From an uncultured Stenotrophomonas sp. (GTDB lineage: Bacteria; Pseudomonadota; Gammaproteobacteria; Xanthomonadales; Xanthomonadaceae), in contig NZ_CAMFIA010000009.1 in NCBI RefSeq assembly GCF_945952405.1, forward strand, positions 1-64,000: DNA of 64,000 bases. The letters are read 5' to 3'. Made by a program: the position numbers and the translations under genes. The stretch's first letter is position 1. Each line of letters begins with the position of its first letter. The notes under the pieces are model-generated. The model saw only the letters and a program-made list of their open reading frames with translations, did no database searches and was not told the origin of the DNA. Positions 43,611-52,947 of the stretch are shown piece after piece.

Positions 43611-44020
43611 GCCGCGCGATTGGCGCCGCCGCGATGGCGGGCGCGTTGTTCGGCGCGGGGCTGGCGCTTTCGGGAATGACCGATGCACGTCGCGTGCTCG
43701 GCTTCCTCGATGTCAGCGGTGACTTCGACCCCAGCCTGATGTGGGTGCTGGGGGCAGCGCTGCTGGTCAGTGCCATCGGGCAGCGCTGGGTGTTGCGGCG
43801 CACGCAGCCGTGGTTCGCGCTGCGTTTCCAGTTGCCCAGCAGCCGCGATGTCGATACCCGCCTGCTGCTGGGCGCGGCCCTGTTCGGCATTGGCTGGGGC
43901 TGGGCGGGCTACTGCCCCGGGCCGGCCCTGGCCGGTGTGGCGGTGGCCTCGCGTGAGGCGCTGTGGTTCGTGCCGGCCATGCTGCTGGGTTTCTGGCTGC
44001 ACGATCGCATCGTGCGCTGA
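43607..44020 (+). CDS. YeeE/YedE-family (DUF6691) sulfur transporter, second half
   Basis: 137 residues, about four membrane helices. Contains LALSGMTDARRVLGFLDVSGDFDPSLMWVLGAAL and WAGYCPGPALAG (Cys103), signatures of the PmpB/DUF6691 half. Two half-size proteins together match the full YeeE. The overlap with the preceding gene (ATGA, 43607-43610) points to equal synthesis. Confidence 0.88.
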   Translation: MSRAIGAAAMAGALFGAGLALSGMTDARRVLGFLDVSGDFDPSLMWVLGAALLVSAIGQRWVLRRTQPWFALRFQLPSSRDVDTRLLLGAALFGIGWGWAGYCPGPALAGVAVASREALWFVPAMLLGFWLHDRIVR

Positions 44021-44087
44021 GGCTTCACCCCTGTGTCACGATGGATCGGGTCAGATCCACGGACCACGGGGAAAGGAGCGTACTGAC

Positions 44088-45140
44088 ATGGCACGGACGA
44101 AGTGGAAGGGCAGGGCAATGCTGGCCTTGGCCCTGGCGGCCGCGATCTCGCCGGCACTGGCGTGTACGCGCGCGGTGTACCTGGGCGACAACGGCGATGT
44201 GATCACTGCGCGCTCGATGGACTGGAAGGTCGATGTCGCGACCAATCTCTATGTGCTTCCGCGCGGCATCGCACGTACCGGCCTGGCGGGTCCGAAGTCG
44301 CTGGCCTGGACCGCCCGCTATGGTTCGGTCGTTGCCACCGGGTACGACGTGTCGACCACCGATGGCATGAACGAGAAGGGCCTGGTCGCCAACCTGCTGT
44401 GGCTGGTGGAATCGGAGTATCCGCAGCAGCGCGGCAACAAGCCGGGCCTGGCGATCTCGTTGTGGGCGCAGTACGTGCTGGACAACTTCGCCACCGTGGA
44501 CGAGGCCGTGGCCGCGCTGAAGCGCGAGCCGTATTCCATCGTCACCGACAAGGTGCCCGGTGAAGACCGCCAGGCCACGCTGCATCTGTCGCTGTCCGAT
44601 GCGACCGGCGACAGTGCCATCGTCGAGTACATCGGCGGTCGCCAGGTCATCCACCATGACCGGCGCTACCAGGTGATGACCAACTCGCCGATCTTCGACC
44701 AGCAGCTCGCGCTCAACAGCTACTGGCAGCAGATCGGCGGCACGGTGATGCTGCCGGGTACCAATCGTTCGTCCGACCGCTTTGCGCGGGCTTCGTTCTA
44801 CATCAACGCCATTCCCAAGGCCGAAGATCCGGTGGAGGCGCTGGCCAGCGTGTTCAGCGTGATCCGCAACGCGTCGGTGCCCTACGGCATCACCACGCCC
44901 GGCGAGCCGAACATCTCGTCCACGCGCTGGCGCACCGTGGCCGACCACAAGCGGCGGCTGTACTTCTTCGAATCGGCGCTGACCCCGAATACCTTCTGGG
45001 TTGACCTGAACAAGGTCGATTTCGGCGGCCAGGTGCTCAAGCTCGACCTCGGCAAGGATCAGCGCAACACCTTCGCCGGTGATGCGCTGGGCCACTTCGT
45101 GCCCAGCGCACCGTTCACCTTCCTCGGCATCGACGGTTAG
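44088..45140 (+). CDS. Linear amide C-N hydrolase (choloylglycine / penicillin V acylase family)
   Basis: 350 residues. A signal peptide (MLALALAAAISPALA) would be cleaved before Cys26, giving CTRAVYLGDNGDVITARSMDW: the N-terminal nucleophile Cys with Arg and Asp of the Ntn-hydrolase family. NLLWLVESEY, YVLDNFATVDEA and the C-terminal TRWRTVADHKRRLYFFES fit the family. Periplasmic amidase; candidate substrates are acyl-homoserine lactones, penicillin V or bile-salt-type amides. AAAGGAG precedes ATG 44088. Convergent with the next gene, with a 4-bp overlap. Confidence 0.9.
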   Translation: MARTKWKGRAMLALALAAAISPALACTRAVYLGDNGDVITARSMDWKVDVATNLYVLPRGIARTGLAGPKSLAWTARYGSVVATGYDVSTTDGMNEKGLVANLLWLVESEYPQQRGNKPGLAISLWAQYVLDNFATVDEAVAALKREPYSIVTDKVPGEDRQATLHLSLSDATGDSAIVEYIGGRQVIHHDRRYQVMTNSPIFDQQLALNSYWQQIGGTVMLPGTNRSSDRFARASFYINAIPKAEDPVEALASVFSVIRNASVPYGITTPGEPNISSTRWRTVADHKRRLYFFESALTPNTFWVDLNKVDFGGQVLKLDLGKDQRNTFAGDALGHFVPSAPFTFLGIDG

Positions 45141-45916
45141 TTCGATGCCTGGTTGGAGGCGGGATAGACCGCCTGGATCGTGCAGCTGCCGCGGGTGTAC
45201 TGCGGCAGCGGCGCCAGTCCGGCGCTGCGCAGGTCACCGCCCTCGAAACCGGCGGTAACAATGCGATCGCCTGGATTGCCGCAGATCAGGCCATTCTGCA
45301 GGCCGGAGCGGAAGCTCAGCTGCGGCGCGCGATCGAGCTGGCGGCAATGGCTGCCCAGCTCGACACGGTAGTAGCGATGGCCGCCATTGCGGCGCGGGTT
45401 GGTCTCCACCAGCATGCCCTGCGGGTCGGACGACCAGGCGCGCACATTGCGGGTGGCGAAGCAGTACGACGGTGAGCCGCCGAAGCTGCGGCGCACGTCC
45501 TTGCGTTCGCGGATGGTCAGGGCAGGCAGGGTCGCCGTACGCAGGCGGTCGCTGTCGCGGGCCACGCTGGCGTAATCGCGATCCTGCACCGGAGTGACCG
45601 CGCTGATGGCACAGCGTCGGCCATCCACCACGACCCGCTCGCTGGGACGGCCGCAGGCCCAGCCGGCGGGCGCTTCCAGCTTCAGCGCGGTAGCCGCGCG
45701 GACGCCGGGGCAGTCCTCGCTGAAGTCGATGCGATAGGCCTGGCCGGAGGCCGCGCGCAGCGCGATCGAGCGCGGTGAGGCCTGCTCCACTTCCTGCACG
45801 CCGACTGCGTCCATGCAATGCGGGGCCGGTGGCGTGCGTTCCTGTGCCGGGGCCGGGGCGGCGAGCGCCAGGCCCAGGCTCGCGGCGAGCACCACGAGAA
45901 CGTGCTGATGGGTCAT
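45137..45916 (-). CDS. Secreted hypothetical protein, Cys-rich
   Basis: 259 residues. A signal peptide (HVLVVLAASLGLALAAPAPAQ) is clear. The mature part has cysteines at CMDAV, DCPGV, WACG, RCAIS, YCFA, HCRQ, ICGN and SCTI, eight in all, suggesting disulfides in the periplasm. Two similar halves may exist: IDFSEDCPGVRAATALKLEAPAGWACG resembles VELGSHCRQLDRAPQLSFRSGLQNGLICG in layout. I do not recognise a named family beyond Xanthomonadaceae hypotheticals. Start ATG 45916 over GTG 45925. Confidence 0.7.
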   Translation of the reverse strand: MTHQHVLVVLAASLGLALAAPAPAQERTPPAPHCMDAVGVQEVEQASPRSIALRAASGQAYRIDFSEDCPGVRAATALKLEAPAGWACGRPSERVVVDGRRCAISAVTPVQDRDYASVARDSDRLRTATLPALTIRERKDVRRSFGGSPSYCFATRNVRAWSSDPQGMLVETNPRRNGGHRYYRVELGSHCRQLDRAPQLSFRSGLQNGLICGNPGDRIVTAGFEGGDLRSAGLAPLPQYTRGSCTIQAVYPASNQASN

Positions 45917-45997
45917 GTCCTGCACTCCCTGCGTTGGATGACGGATCGACTATAGCAGCGGTTTGCACGGCCAGTGTTACACGCGCACACTGCGCCG

Positions 45998-46690
45998 ATG
46001 GGCGCCATCTTCCACCTGCGGCACTACGGCCAGGCCACCGGCCTGGACCGTCATGACTATGCGCAATGGGTGCTGCCGCTGCAGGGGGAACTGCAGTTCG
46101 AGATGGAAGGGCGGGGCGGGCGCCTGGATCTGCTGCAGGGCGCCTTCGTGGCTGCCGGCGAAGCGCATGACCAGATGGCCGATGGCCCGAATGGTTTCGT
46201 GATCGTCGACTGCGCGCCGGGCGTGCTTGATGACGTGACCCAGGAACACCTGTGCCGCCAGCGCTGGCTGCATCTGCCGCTGGCATTGCGCCGGTGCCTG
46301 GCGGGTGTGCAGGCCGGCCAGCCGGTGCCGGCCCTGTTGCCACAGCTGCTGCAGGCATTTGCGCCGGCCGGCAGTGGCGCGCGCATGCAGGGGCTGTGTG
46401 CTGCCGTGCAGGCGCAGCCGGGCAGCACGTGGCCGGTGGCACGCATGGCTGCATTCGTGGGCGTGAGTGAGAGCCGGCTGCACGCGTTGTTCCAGCGCGA
46501 GTTCGGGCTCAGCCCACAGGCCTGGCTGAGCGCCTGTCGGCTGCGCTGGGCCAAGCACCAGCTGCGCGCCACTGCCGCGCCGATCAGCGATATCGCGCTG
46601 GCCGCAGGCTATTCCGAGCAGAGCGCACTGACCCGCGCGCTGCGTCGCGAATGCGGCCAGACCCCCGCCGCCTGGCGAAAGGGCGCCTGA
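45998..46690 (+). CDS. AraC-family transcriptional regulator
   Basis: 230 residues. The N-terminal cupin (HDYAQWVLPLQGELQFEMEGRGGRLDLLQGAFVAAGEAHDQMAD) binds the effector. The C-terminal HTH pair is WPVARMAAFVGVSESRLHALFQREFGLSPQAWLSACRLRWAKHQL and ISDIALAAGYSEQSALTRALRRECGQTPAAWR. Start ATG 45998; an upstream ATG at 45974 would add eight residues. It precedes an EamA exporter gene with a repeat pair between; that exporter is a plausible target. Confidence 0.9.
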   Translation: MGAIFHLRHYGQATGLDRHDYAQWVLPLQGELQFEMEGRGGRLDLLQGAFVAAGEAHDQMADGPNGFVIVDCAPGVLDDVTQEHLCRQRWLHLPLALRRCLAGVQAGQPVPALLPQLLQAFAPAGSGARMQGLCAAVQAQPGSTWPVARMAAFVGVSESRLHALFQREFGLSPQAWLSACRLRWAKHQLRATAAPISDIALAAGYSEQSALTRALRRECGQTPAAWRKGA

Positions 46691-46693
46691 ACT

Positions 46694-46762
46694 GTAGAGC
46701 CGAGCCGATGCTCGGCTGCGCAGGAGCGTGTTGCCGTTGTAGGGCCGAGCCCATGCTCGGCT
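46694..46762 (+). repeat. SMAG-like repeat dimer
   Basis: Two head-to-tail copies 45 bp apart. Each starts with GTAG (46694, 46739) and has stem GCCGAGC with GCTCGGC (46699-46716 and 46744-46761) and a 4-nt loop. The GTAG tip, size and stem match the SMAG family known from S. maltophilia. They sit between the araC stop and the exporter gene. Confidence 0.85.
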
Positions 46763-46858
46763 CCGCAACAGCGTGGTGCCCGGGCAGTAGCCTCGGTCAA
46801 GAGAGCCCTGCAGGTCAGCGATTACACTGCGCGGCCGCTTCTCCCCCGAAGAACCGAA

Positions 46859-47809
46859 ATGCGCAACAACCCGATGGCCCTGGGCATCGCCAATGGCGTT
46901 GCCGCCGGTGCGCTGTGGGGCGTGGTCTTCCTCGCGCCCGCCGTGCTGCAGTCGTTCAATGCCCTGCAGCTGTCCGCAGGTCGTTACCTGGTCTATGGCT
47001 TGATCGCCGTGGTCCTGCTGCTGCCACGCTGGAAGCGGCTGGCACCGCGGCTGGGCCGTGCCGAGTGGTTTGGCCTGCTGTGGCTGAGCCTGGCCGGCAA
47101 CCTGGTGTACTTCCTGCTGCTGGCCACGGCGGTGCAGTGGGCCGGTGGTGCCGCGGCGTCGCTGATTGTCGGCCTGATTCCGGTGGTGGTCACCCTGGTC
47201 GGTGTGCGCGAGCACGGCGCGGTGCCGCTGAAGCAGCTGCTGCCGGCACTGGGCCTGTGCGTACTGGGCGTGGCGCTGGTGGGCTGGGAAGCACTGATGT
47301 CCGAGCATCTCGCAACGCCATGGCGGCAACGCCTGATCGGGCTGCTGTGCGCGTTCGGTGCACTGTTCTCGTGGGCGCTGTACTCGATCGGCAACAGCCG
47401 CTGGCTGGCGCGCCGGCCGGATCTGTCCAGCCATGACTGGTCGTTGCTGACTGGCGTCACCACCGGTGGCCTGGCACTGCTGCTGGTGCCGATGGCCTTC
47501 ATCGGGCATGCCGGCAGCCACACCGCGGCGCAGTGGAGTGGCTTCTGGGCGATCAGCGCCGGTGTGGCCGTGGTCGCCTCGATCCTTGGCAACGCGTTCT
47601 GGAATCGTGCCAGCCGCCTGCTGCCGCTCACCCTGACCGGCCAGATGATCGTGTTCGAGACCCTGTTCGCGCTGTTGTATGCCTTTGCCTGGCAAGTGCG
47701 CTGGCCGACCCTGCTGGAGGCCCTGGCGATCGTGTTGCTGGTGGCCGGCGTGCTGTTGTGTGCACACGCGCATCGCACCCCGCGGGCGATCGCCGAACAT
47801 GCCGGGTGA
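46859..47809 (+). CDS. EamA/DMT-family permease
   Basis: 316 residues, ten hydrophobic helices in two EamA units (about 8-138 and 155-300). Characteristic positions are GVVFLAPAVLQSFNALQLSAGRYLVYG, ATAVQWAGGAAASLIVGLIPVVVTLVG and WNRASRLLPLTLTGQMIVFETLFALLYAF. Inner-membrane exporter of unknown substrate. It ends just before a terminator and the thr leader; the AraC gene upstream may regulate it. Confidence 0.87.
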   Translation: MRNNPMALGIANGVAAGALWGVVFLAPAVLQSFNALQLSAGRYLVYGLIAVVLLLPRWKRLAPRLGRAEWFGLLWLSLAGNLVYFLLLATAVQWAGGAAASLIVGLIPVVVTLVGVREHGAVPLKQLLPALGLCVLGVALVGWEALMSEHLATPWRQRLIGLLCAFGALFSWALYSIGNSRWLARRPDLSSHDWSLLTGVTTGGLALLLVPMAFIGHAGSHTAAQWSGFWAISAGVAVVASILGNAFWNRASRLLPLTLTGQMIVFETLFALLYAFAWQVRWPTLLEALAIVLLVAGVLLCAHAHRTPRAIAEHAG

Positions 47810-47820
47810 ATGCATTCCAC

Positions 47821-47840
47821 AAGCGGGCAGATGCCCGCTT
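47821..47840 (+). terminator. Rho-independent terminator of the EamA gene
   Basis: AAGCGGGCA (47821-47829), GA, TGCCCGCTT (47832-47840), then TTGTCT. A nine-base-pair stem with a weak U-run, 12 bp after the stop codon. Confidence 0.7.
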
Positions 47841-47910
47841 TGTCTCAGATGCAACCAAATGCCCGCATGTTGACCGATGATCGCGACAGCGGATTTTTGC
47901 ATCGCAGCAC

Positions 47911-47940
47911 TTGACAGCGGCCCGGCGCACGGTGTTTTCT
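47911..47940 (+). promoter_or_regulatory. Promoter of the thr operon
   Basis: TTGACA (47911-47916), an 18-bp spacer, and TTTTCT (47935-47940) with a TG just before. The -10 ends seven bases before the leader-peptide ATG, so transcription probably starts at or next to the A of that ATG. Confidence 0.55.
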
Positions 47941-47947
47941 GTGCGCC

Positions 47948-48082
47948 ATGGTCCTTGATGCCGCCCACGCCAGCCTGATCGCCCCCGCCACTGCGGGCCG
48001 TTCGACTGCGCCGGTCGCCACCACCACCATTACCACCACCACCGTCACCACTGCCCTGGTGCGGCCCGTCGTCTTCGTGTAA
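47948..48082 (+). CDS. thrL: thr operon leader peptide
   Basis: 44 codons. The stretch VATTTITTTTVTT holds nine Thr codons (with Ile and Val), the regulatory signature of thrL: ribosomes stall when threonyl- or isoleucyl-tRNA is scarce. No Shine-Dalgarno is visible and the promoter ends seven bases earlier, so the mRNA may be leaderless. It ends 84 bp before thrA; hairpin-forming sequences fill the gap. Too short for most annotation pipelines. Confidence 0.85.
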   Translation: MVLDAAHASLIAPATAGRSTAPVATTTITTTTVTTALVRPVVFV

Positions 48083-48096
48083 CTCCCGAAAACCAC

Positions 48097-48150
48097 GGCC
48101 CCGCACCATCCAGGTGGCGGGGAAACTCGACACCTGCATGCGACGGGGCC
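48097..48150 (+). promoter_or_regulatory. thr attenuator, alternative stems
   Basis: GGCCCCGCACC (48097-48107) can pair with GGTGGCGGGG (48113-48122) or, by its GGCCCCG part, with CGGGGCC (48144-48150). These are mutually exclusive stems right after thrL, as in attenuation. There is no obvious U-run, so the exact terminator structure is uncertain. Confidence 0.5.
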
Positions 48151-48166
48151 TCCTGCCGAGGTCTGC

Positions 48167-50671
48167 ATGTCTTCCCACGCCCCCGCTCATCCCGTAGTTC
48201 CGGCCGATCTGGCTGCGCCGTCCACCGTCGTGCACAAGTTCGGCGGCACTTCGGTGGCCGATGCCGAACGCTACCGCCATGTCGCCGGCCTGCTGCTGGC
48301 GCGTCCCGAATCGTTGCAGGTCACGGTCGTTTCAGCGATGAAGGGCGTCACTGACGCGCTGATCGAGCTGGCCCAGCTGGCGGCCAGCGGCAACGAAGGC
48401 TGGCGCGAAGCCTGGCACGCACTGCGCGCCCGACATCGTGGCGCGGCCGTGGCCCTGCTCGGCGAGCAGGTGGGTGAGACGGTTGAATGGATCGACGCGC
48501 GCTTCGAGCAGCTGTCCGAAGTGCTGGCAGCGCTGGCGGTGATCGGCGAACTGCCACGTGAGGTGCTCGACCGCGTGCAGGGCCTGGGCGAAGTGTTCTC
48601 GGCGCAGCTGCTTGGCACCCACCTGCGTGCGTTGGGGGAAGACTGCGCGGTGCTGGATGCGCGCGACGTGCTGGTGGTTGGGCATGGCGAACTGGGGGTG
48701 GACGTGGATTGGGAGGCCAGCGCCGACCGCCTGGCCAAATGGCGCCTGCAGCATCCGCAGCCGCGCCTGGTCGCCACCGGCTTCGTCGCCCGTGATCGGC
48801 ATGACCGCATCACCACGCTCGGCCGCAATGGCAGCGATTATTCCGGTGCCATCTTCGCCGCGCTGTTCAACGCCGATGAGCTGCATATCTGGACCGATGT
48901 CGATGGCGTGCTGTCGGCCGACCCGCGGTTGGTGCCCGAGGCGGTGCAGCTGGAATCGCTGAGCTACGACGAGGCCTGCGAGCTGGCCTACTTCGGCGCC
49001 AAGGTGGTGCATCCGCAGACGATGTCGCCGGCGATCCGGCTCGGCCTGCCGATCTTCATCCGCAATACCTTCCAGCCGGCGCATCCGGGCACGCGCATCA
49101 GTGCCGAGCGTTCGCCACGCGGGCCGGTGAAGGGGCTGACGCTGAGCCCGGGACTGGCCCTGCTGAACCTGGAAGGCACCGGCCTGATCGGCGTGCCGGG
49201 CACCGCCGAACGCGTGTTCGCCGCGCTGCGCCAGGCGCAGGTGTCGGTGGTGATGATATCGCAGGGGTCCTCGGAACACTCGATCTGCTGCGTGGTGCGC
49301 GCGGCTGAAGCCGCACGTGGCCGCGAGGCACTGCTGCACGCGTTCGCGCATGAACTGTCGGTGGGCCAGGTGCAGCGCGTGCAGGTCAGCGAGGGGGTCA
49401 GCGTGCTGGCCGCGGTGGGTGACGGCATGGCCGGCCAGCCCGGCGTGGCGGCGCGCCTGTTCGAGGCACTGGGGCGTGCACAGGTGAACATCCTGGCCAT
49501 CGCGCAGGGCTCGTCCGAACGCAACATCTCGGTGGCGGTCGACAGTGCCGATGCCACCCGAGCCTTGCGGGCCGCGCATGCCGGCTTCTGGCTGTCACCG
49601 CAGACCTTCGCGGTCGGCGTGATCGGGCCGGGCAATGTGGGGGCCGCCCTGCTGGACCAGCTGCTGGCGGCGGGCCCGCAGCTGCTGGCCAAGGCCAATG
49701 TCGACCTTCGCCTGCGCGCCCTGGCCTCGCGTTCGCGCATGCGGTTGGACGTGGATGGCCTGCACGCCGACTGGCGCGAGGCGTTGCAGCAGGCGGGCGA
49801 ATCGAGTGACCTGGACCGCTTCACCGAACACCTGCTGGCCGCCCACCTGCCGCATGCGGTGGTGATCGACTGCAGTGGCAGTGCCGAGGTGGCCGAGCGC
49901 TACGAGGGCTGGCTGGCTGCCGGCATCCATGTGGTGACCCCGAACAAGCAGGCCGGTGCGGGACCGCTGCCGCGCTACCAGCGCATCCGCGCGGCCGCGG
50001 CAGCCAGCGGCGCACGCTTCCGCTACGAGGCCACGGTGGGCGCCGGGCTGCCGGTGATCACCACGCTGCGCGATCTGGTCGATACCGGCGACGAGGTGCT
50101 GGCCATCGAGGGCATCTTCTCTGGAACGCTGGCCTGGCTGTTCAATCGTTTCGACGGCAGCCAGCCGTTCTCCGCGCTGGTCGCGCAGGCGCGCGCGATG
50201 GGCTACACCGAGCCGGACCCGCGCGATGACCTGTCCGGCGTGGACGTGGCACGCAAGCTGGTGATCCTGGCGCGCGAGGCCGGTCACCCCCTCAGCCTGG
50301 AACAGGTCGAGGTGGAGAGCCTGGTGCCGGCGCTGCTGCGCGAAGGCAGCGTGGATGCGTTCATGGCGCGGCTGGGCGAGTCCGATGCCAGCCTGCTGCA
50401 GCGCCTGCAGGGCGCGCGTGCGCGTGGCGCAGTGCTGCGCTATGTCGCGCGCCTCGGTACGGATGGGGCTTCGGTGGGCCTGCAGGAGCTGCCGGCCGAT
50501 CATGCCTTCGCCAACCTGCGCCTGACCGACAACGTGGTGCAGTTCCGTACCCGCCGCTACTGCGACAACCCGTTGGTGGTGCAGGGGCCGGGGGCGGGCC
50601 CGGAGGTGACCGCGGCCGGCGTGTTCGCCGATCTGCTACGGGTCGCCGCCGGCGAGGGGGCGCGCCTGTGA
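48167..50671 (+). CDS. thrA: Bifunctional aspartate kinase / homoserine dehydrogenase
   Basis: 834 residues. Residues about 20-300 are the kinase ([48 protein letters not shown]), about 310-475 two ACT domains (threonine control; [31 protein letters not shown]), about 480-834 the dehydrogenase ([71 protein letters not shown]). It makes aspartyl phosphate and reduces the semialdehyde to homoserine. A GAGG site precedes ATG 48167. First structural gene of thrABC; overlaps thrB by GTGA. Confidence 0.97.
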   Translation: MSSHAPAHPVVPADLAAPSTVVHKFGGTSVADAERYRHVAGLLLARPESLQVTVVSAMKGVTDALIELAQLAASGNEGWREAWHALRARHRGAAVALLGEQVGETVEWIDARFEQLSEVLAALAVIGELPREVLDRVQGLGEVFSAQLLGTHLRALGEDCAVLDARDVLVVGHGELGVDVDWEASADRLAKWRLQHPQPRLVATGFVARDRHDRITTLGRNGSDYSGAIFAALFNADELHIWTDVDGVLSADPRLVPEAVQLESLSYDEACELAYFGAKVVHPQTMSPAIRLGLPIFIRNTFQPAHPGTRISAERSPRGPVKGLTLSPGLALLNLEGTGLIGVPGTAERVFAALRQAQVSVVMISQGSSEHSICCVVRAAEAARGREALLHAFAHELSVGQVQRVQVSEGVSVLAAVGDGMAGQPGVAARLFEALGRAQVNILAIAQGSSERNISVAVDSADATRALRAAHAGFWLSPQTFAVGVIGPGNVGAALLDQLLAAGPQLLAKANVDLRLRALASRSRMRLDVDGLHADWREALQQAGESSDLDRFTEHLLAAHLPHAVVIDCSGSAEVAERYEGWLAAGIHVVTPNKQAGAGPLPRYQRIRAAAAASGARFRYEATVGAGLPVITTLRDLVDTGDEVLAIEGIFSGTLAWLFNRFDGSQPFSALVAQARAMGYTEPDPRDDLSGVDVARKLVILAREAGHPLSLEQVEVESLVPALLREGSVDAFMARLGESDASLLQRLQGARARGAVLRYVARLGTDGASVGLQELPADHAFANLRLTDNVVQFRTRRYCDNPLVVQGPGAGPEVTAAGVFADLLRVAAGEGARL

Positions 50672-51582
50672 TCGCACGTGCGTTCGCGCCGGCCTCGGTG
50701 GCCAACGTGGCGGTGGGCTTCGACATTCTCGGCCACGCCATTGCCGGGATCGGCGATACGGTGAGCGTACGCCGCCTCGACGCCGCGGAGGTACGCATCG
50801 AGGCGATCCGCGGCAGTGCCATCGCGCTGCCGCTGGATGCGGCAAGCAACACGGCCGGTGCCGCATTGATATCGCTGCGCGACGGCCTCGGCCTGGACTT
50901 CGGTTTCGCGATCGAGATCGACAAGGGCATACCGTTCGGCTCCGGCATGGGCGGCTCGGCCGCTTCGTGCGTCGCTGCACTGGTGGCCGCCAATGCCCTG
51001 CTGGAGACACCCCTGCCGCGCGAGGCGTTGTACCCCTATGCGCTGGATGGCGAAGCCGTGGCCAGTGGTGGCCGGCATGGTGACAACGTCGGCCCGTTGC
51101 TGCTCGGCGGGTTGGCGTTGTGCACCGCCGATCGGCTGGTGTCGATCCCGGTGCCGGCAGGCTGGCACAGCCTGCTGGTCCATCCGCACGCCGTACTGGA
51201 GACGCGTCGCGCCCGCCAGGCGCTGCAGGGGAGTTATGCGCTGGGCGAGTTCGTGGCGCAGAGCGCGAACCTGGCGCTGGTGCTCAGCGGCTGCCATCGC
51301 AGCGATGCCGCCCTGGTGCGGGCCGGGCTGCGCGACGTGCTGGTGGAACCGCGGCGGTCCGGCCTGATCGCCGGCTTCGAGGCGGCGCGCGACGCGGCAC
51401 TGTCGGCGCAGGCGATGGGGGCGGGCATCTCCGGCGCCGGACCCAGCGTGTTCGCCTGGTTCGAAGACGCCGACCAGGCGCAGGCCGCCGCTGCAGCGGT
51501 GCAGGCAGCGTTCGCGGCCGCCGGCTTCGACAGCGATGCGTGGGTGTCACCGCTGGATGCGCCGGGAGCCCGGCTGTGCTGA
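50668..51582 (+). CDS. thrB: Homoserine kinase
   Basis: 304 residues, GHMP kinase. Phosphorylates homoserine on the way to threonine. Visible are [17 protein letters not shown] near the N-terminus and the ATP loop [18 protein letters not shown] (about 89-106), plus [14 protein letters not shown] near the C-terminus. The start is GTG 50668, inside the thrA stop (GTGA), hence coupled. thrC follows after 29 bp. Confidence 0.96.
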   Translation: MIARAFAPASVANVAVGFDILGHAIAGIGDTVSVRRLDAAEVRIEAIRGSAIALPLDAASNTAGAALISLRDGLGLDFGFAIEIDKGIPFGSGMGGSAASCVAALVAANALLETPLPREALYPYALDGEAVASGGRHGDNVGPLLLGGLALCTADRLVSIPVPAGWHSLLVHPHAVLETRRARQALQGSYALGEFVAQSANLALVLSGCHRSDAALVRAGLRDVLVEPRRSGLIAGFEAARDAALSAQAMGAGISGAGPSVFAWFEDADQAQAAAAAVQAAFAAAGFDSDAWVSPLDAPGARLC

Positions 51583-51611
51583 ATCCTTCCCCCCTTCTGG
51601 ATACCGAACCC

Positions 51612-52898
51612 ATGCACTTCGTTTCGACCCGTGGCCAATCCGCCGCCGTTGGCCTCAGCGCGGCGATCGCCGCTGGATTGGCACCCGATGGCGGGTTGTA
51701 CGTGCCCGGGCAACTGCCGGCGGCGCGTGAGCTGCAGGCCGGCGCGACCCTGGCCGATACCGCCGCCGATCTGCTTGCGCCGTTCTTCGCTGGCGACGCA
51801 CTGCAGGCCGCGCTGCCTTCGATCTGCCGTGAGGCCTTCGATTTTCCGGTGCCGCTGCGCCCGCTCGGTGGCGACGACCATGTGCTGGAGTTGTTCCATG
51901 GGCCGACCGCGGCCTTCAAGGACATTGGGGCGCGCTTCCTGGCAGGTACGCTGTCGCGCCTGCAGGCTGGCAAGGACCGCGACCTGACGATTGTCGTTGC
52001 CACCTCCGGCGATACCGGTGCGGCCGTGGCGGCGGCCTTCCATCGCCAGCCCGGAGTGAGGGTGGTGGTGCTGTATCCGGATGGCCGCGTGTCGCCACGC
52101 CAGGCGCACCAGCTCGGTTGTTTCGGTGACAACATCCGGGCACTGCGCGTGGCCGGTTCTTTCGACGATTGCCAGGCCCTGGCCAAGCAGGCGCTGGCCG
52201 ATCGCGAACTGCAGGCGCAGGTGCCTTTGAGCTCGGCCAACAGCATCAGCCTGGGCCGCCTGCTGCCACAGATGAGCTATTACGCGCACGCGGCCCTGAG
52301 TCACTACGCCGGGCATCGTCGCCGGCTCAACCTGGTGGTACCGACCGGCAACCTGGGCAACGCGATGGCCGCGGTGCTGGCGCGCGCGCTGGGCGTGCCG
52401 ATCGGGCAGATCGTGCTGTCCACCAACGCCAATGACGTGCTGCCGGCCTACTTCGGGGGGGGCGACTATCAGCCGCAGGCGAGCGTGGCGACGGTTGCCA
52501 ACGCGATGGACGTGGGGGCACCGAGCAACTTCGAGCGCCTGCGCTGGCTCTACCAGGGCGACGACGCCGAACTGCGCGCGGCGTTCCGTGCCTTCGCGGT
52601 GGATGATGTGGCCATCCGCGCCACGATCGCCGCGGCGCATGCCAGCAGCGGCGAGCTGTTCTGCCCGCACACGGCGACCGCGGTGAGGGTGCTGCAGGAC
52701 CTGCGTGCGCGCGGCGCGAAAGGCGACTGGGCGGTGGTGGCGACCGCGCATCCGGCCAAGTTCGAGGCGGTGGTCGAGCCACTGCTTGGCGGCCCGGTGG
52801 CGGTGCCGCCGGCGCTGGATGCGCTGCTGCAGCGACCGGCACATGCCGAACCGCTGGCGGCCGACTATGCGGCGTTGCGTCAGGTGTTGATGGGGTGA
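51612..52898 (+). CDS. thrC: Threonine synthase
   Basis: 428 residues, PLP enzyme. Converts O-phosphohomoserine to threonine. It shows FVSTRGQSAAVGLSAAIAAGLAPDGGLYVP, the PLP-Lys block FHGPTAAFKDIGARFLAG, VVATSGDTGAAVAAAF, and PTGNLGNAMAAVLA. ATG 51612 is in the usual place for the family. Last gene of thrABC; a palindromic repeat (52917) follows. Confidence 0.97.
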   Translation: MHFVSTRGQSAAVGLSAAIAAGLAPDGGLYVPGQLPAARELQAGATLADTAADLLAPFFAGDALQAALPSICREAFDFPVPLRPLGGDDHVLELFHGPTAAFKDIGARFLAGTLSRLQAGKDRDLTIVVATSGDTGAAVAAAFHRQPGVRVVVLYPDGRVSPRQAHQLGCFGDNIRALRVAGSFDDCQALAKQALADRELQAQVPLSSANSISLGRLLPQMSYYAHAALSHYAGHRRRLNLVVPTGNLGNAMAAVLARALGVPIGQIVLSTNANDVLPAYFGGGDYQPQASVATVANAMDVGAPSNFERLRWLYQGDDAELRAAFRAFAVDDVAIRATIAAAHASSGELFCPHTATAVRVLQDLRARGAKGDWAVVATAHPAKFEAVVEPLLGGPVAVPPALDALLQRPAHAEPLAADYAALRQVLMG

Positions 52899-52916
52899 CC
52901 GGAGAGGTGCGTGGTT

Positions 52917-52938
52917 GCCGGCCAGCGGCCGGCGCTAC
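52917..52938 (-). repeat. SMAG-like palindrome after thrC
   Basis: GCCGGCC (52917-52923), AGC, GGCCGGC (52927-52933), then CTAC (GTAG on the minus strand) at 52935-52938. It lies between the convergent thrC and FNR-like genes and may end both transcripts. Confidence 0.65.
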
Positions 52939-52947
52939 GCGATACGG

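Noticed and set aside
45977..48280. Minus-strand open frame of 767 codons
   Set aside because: It crosses araC, the repeat dimer, the EamA gene and the thr leader, and encodes a Gln/His/Arg-rich sequence with no domain.
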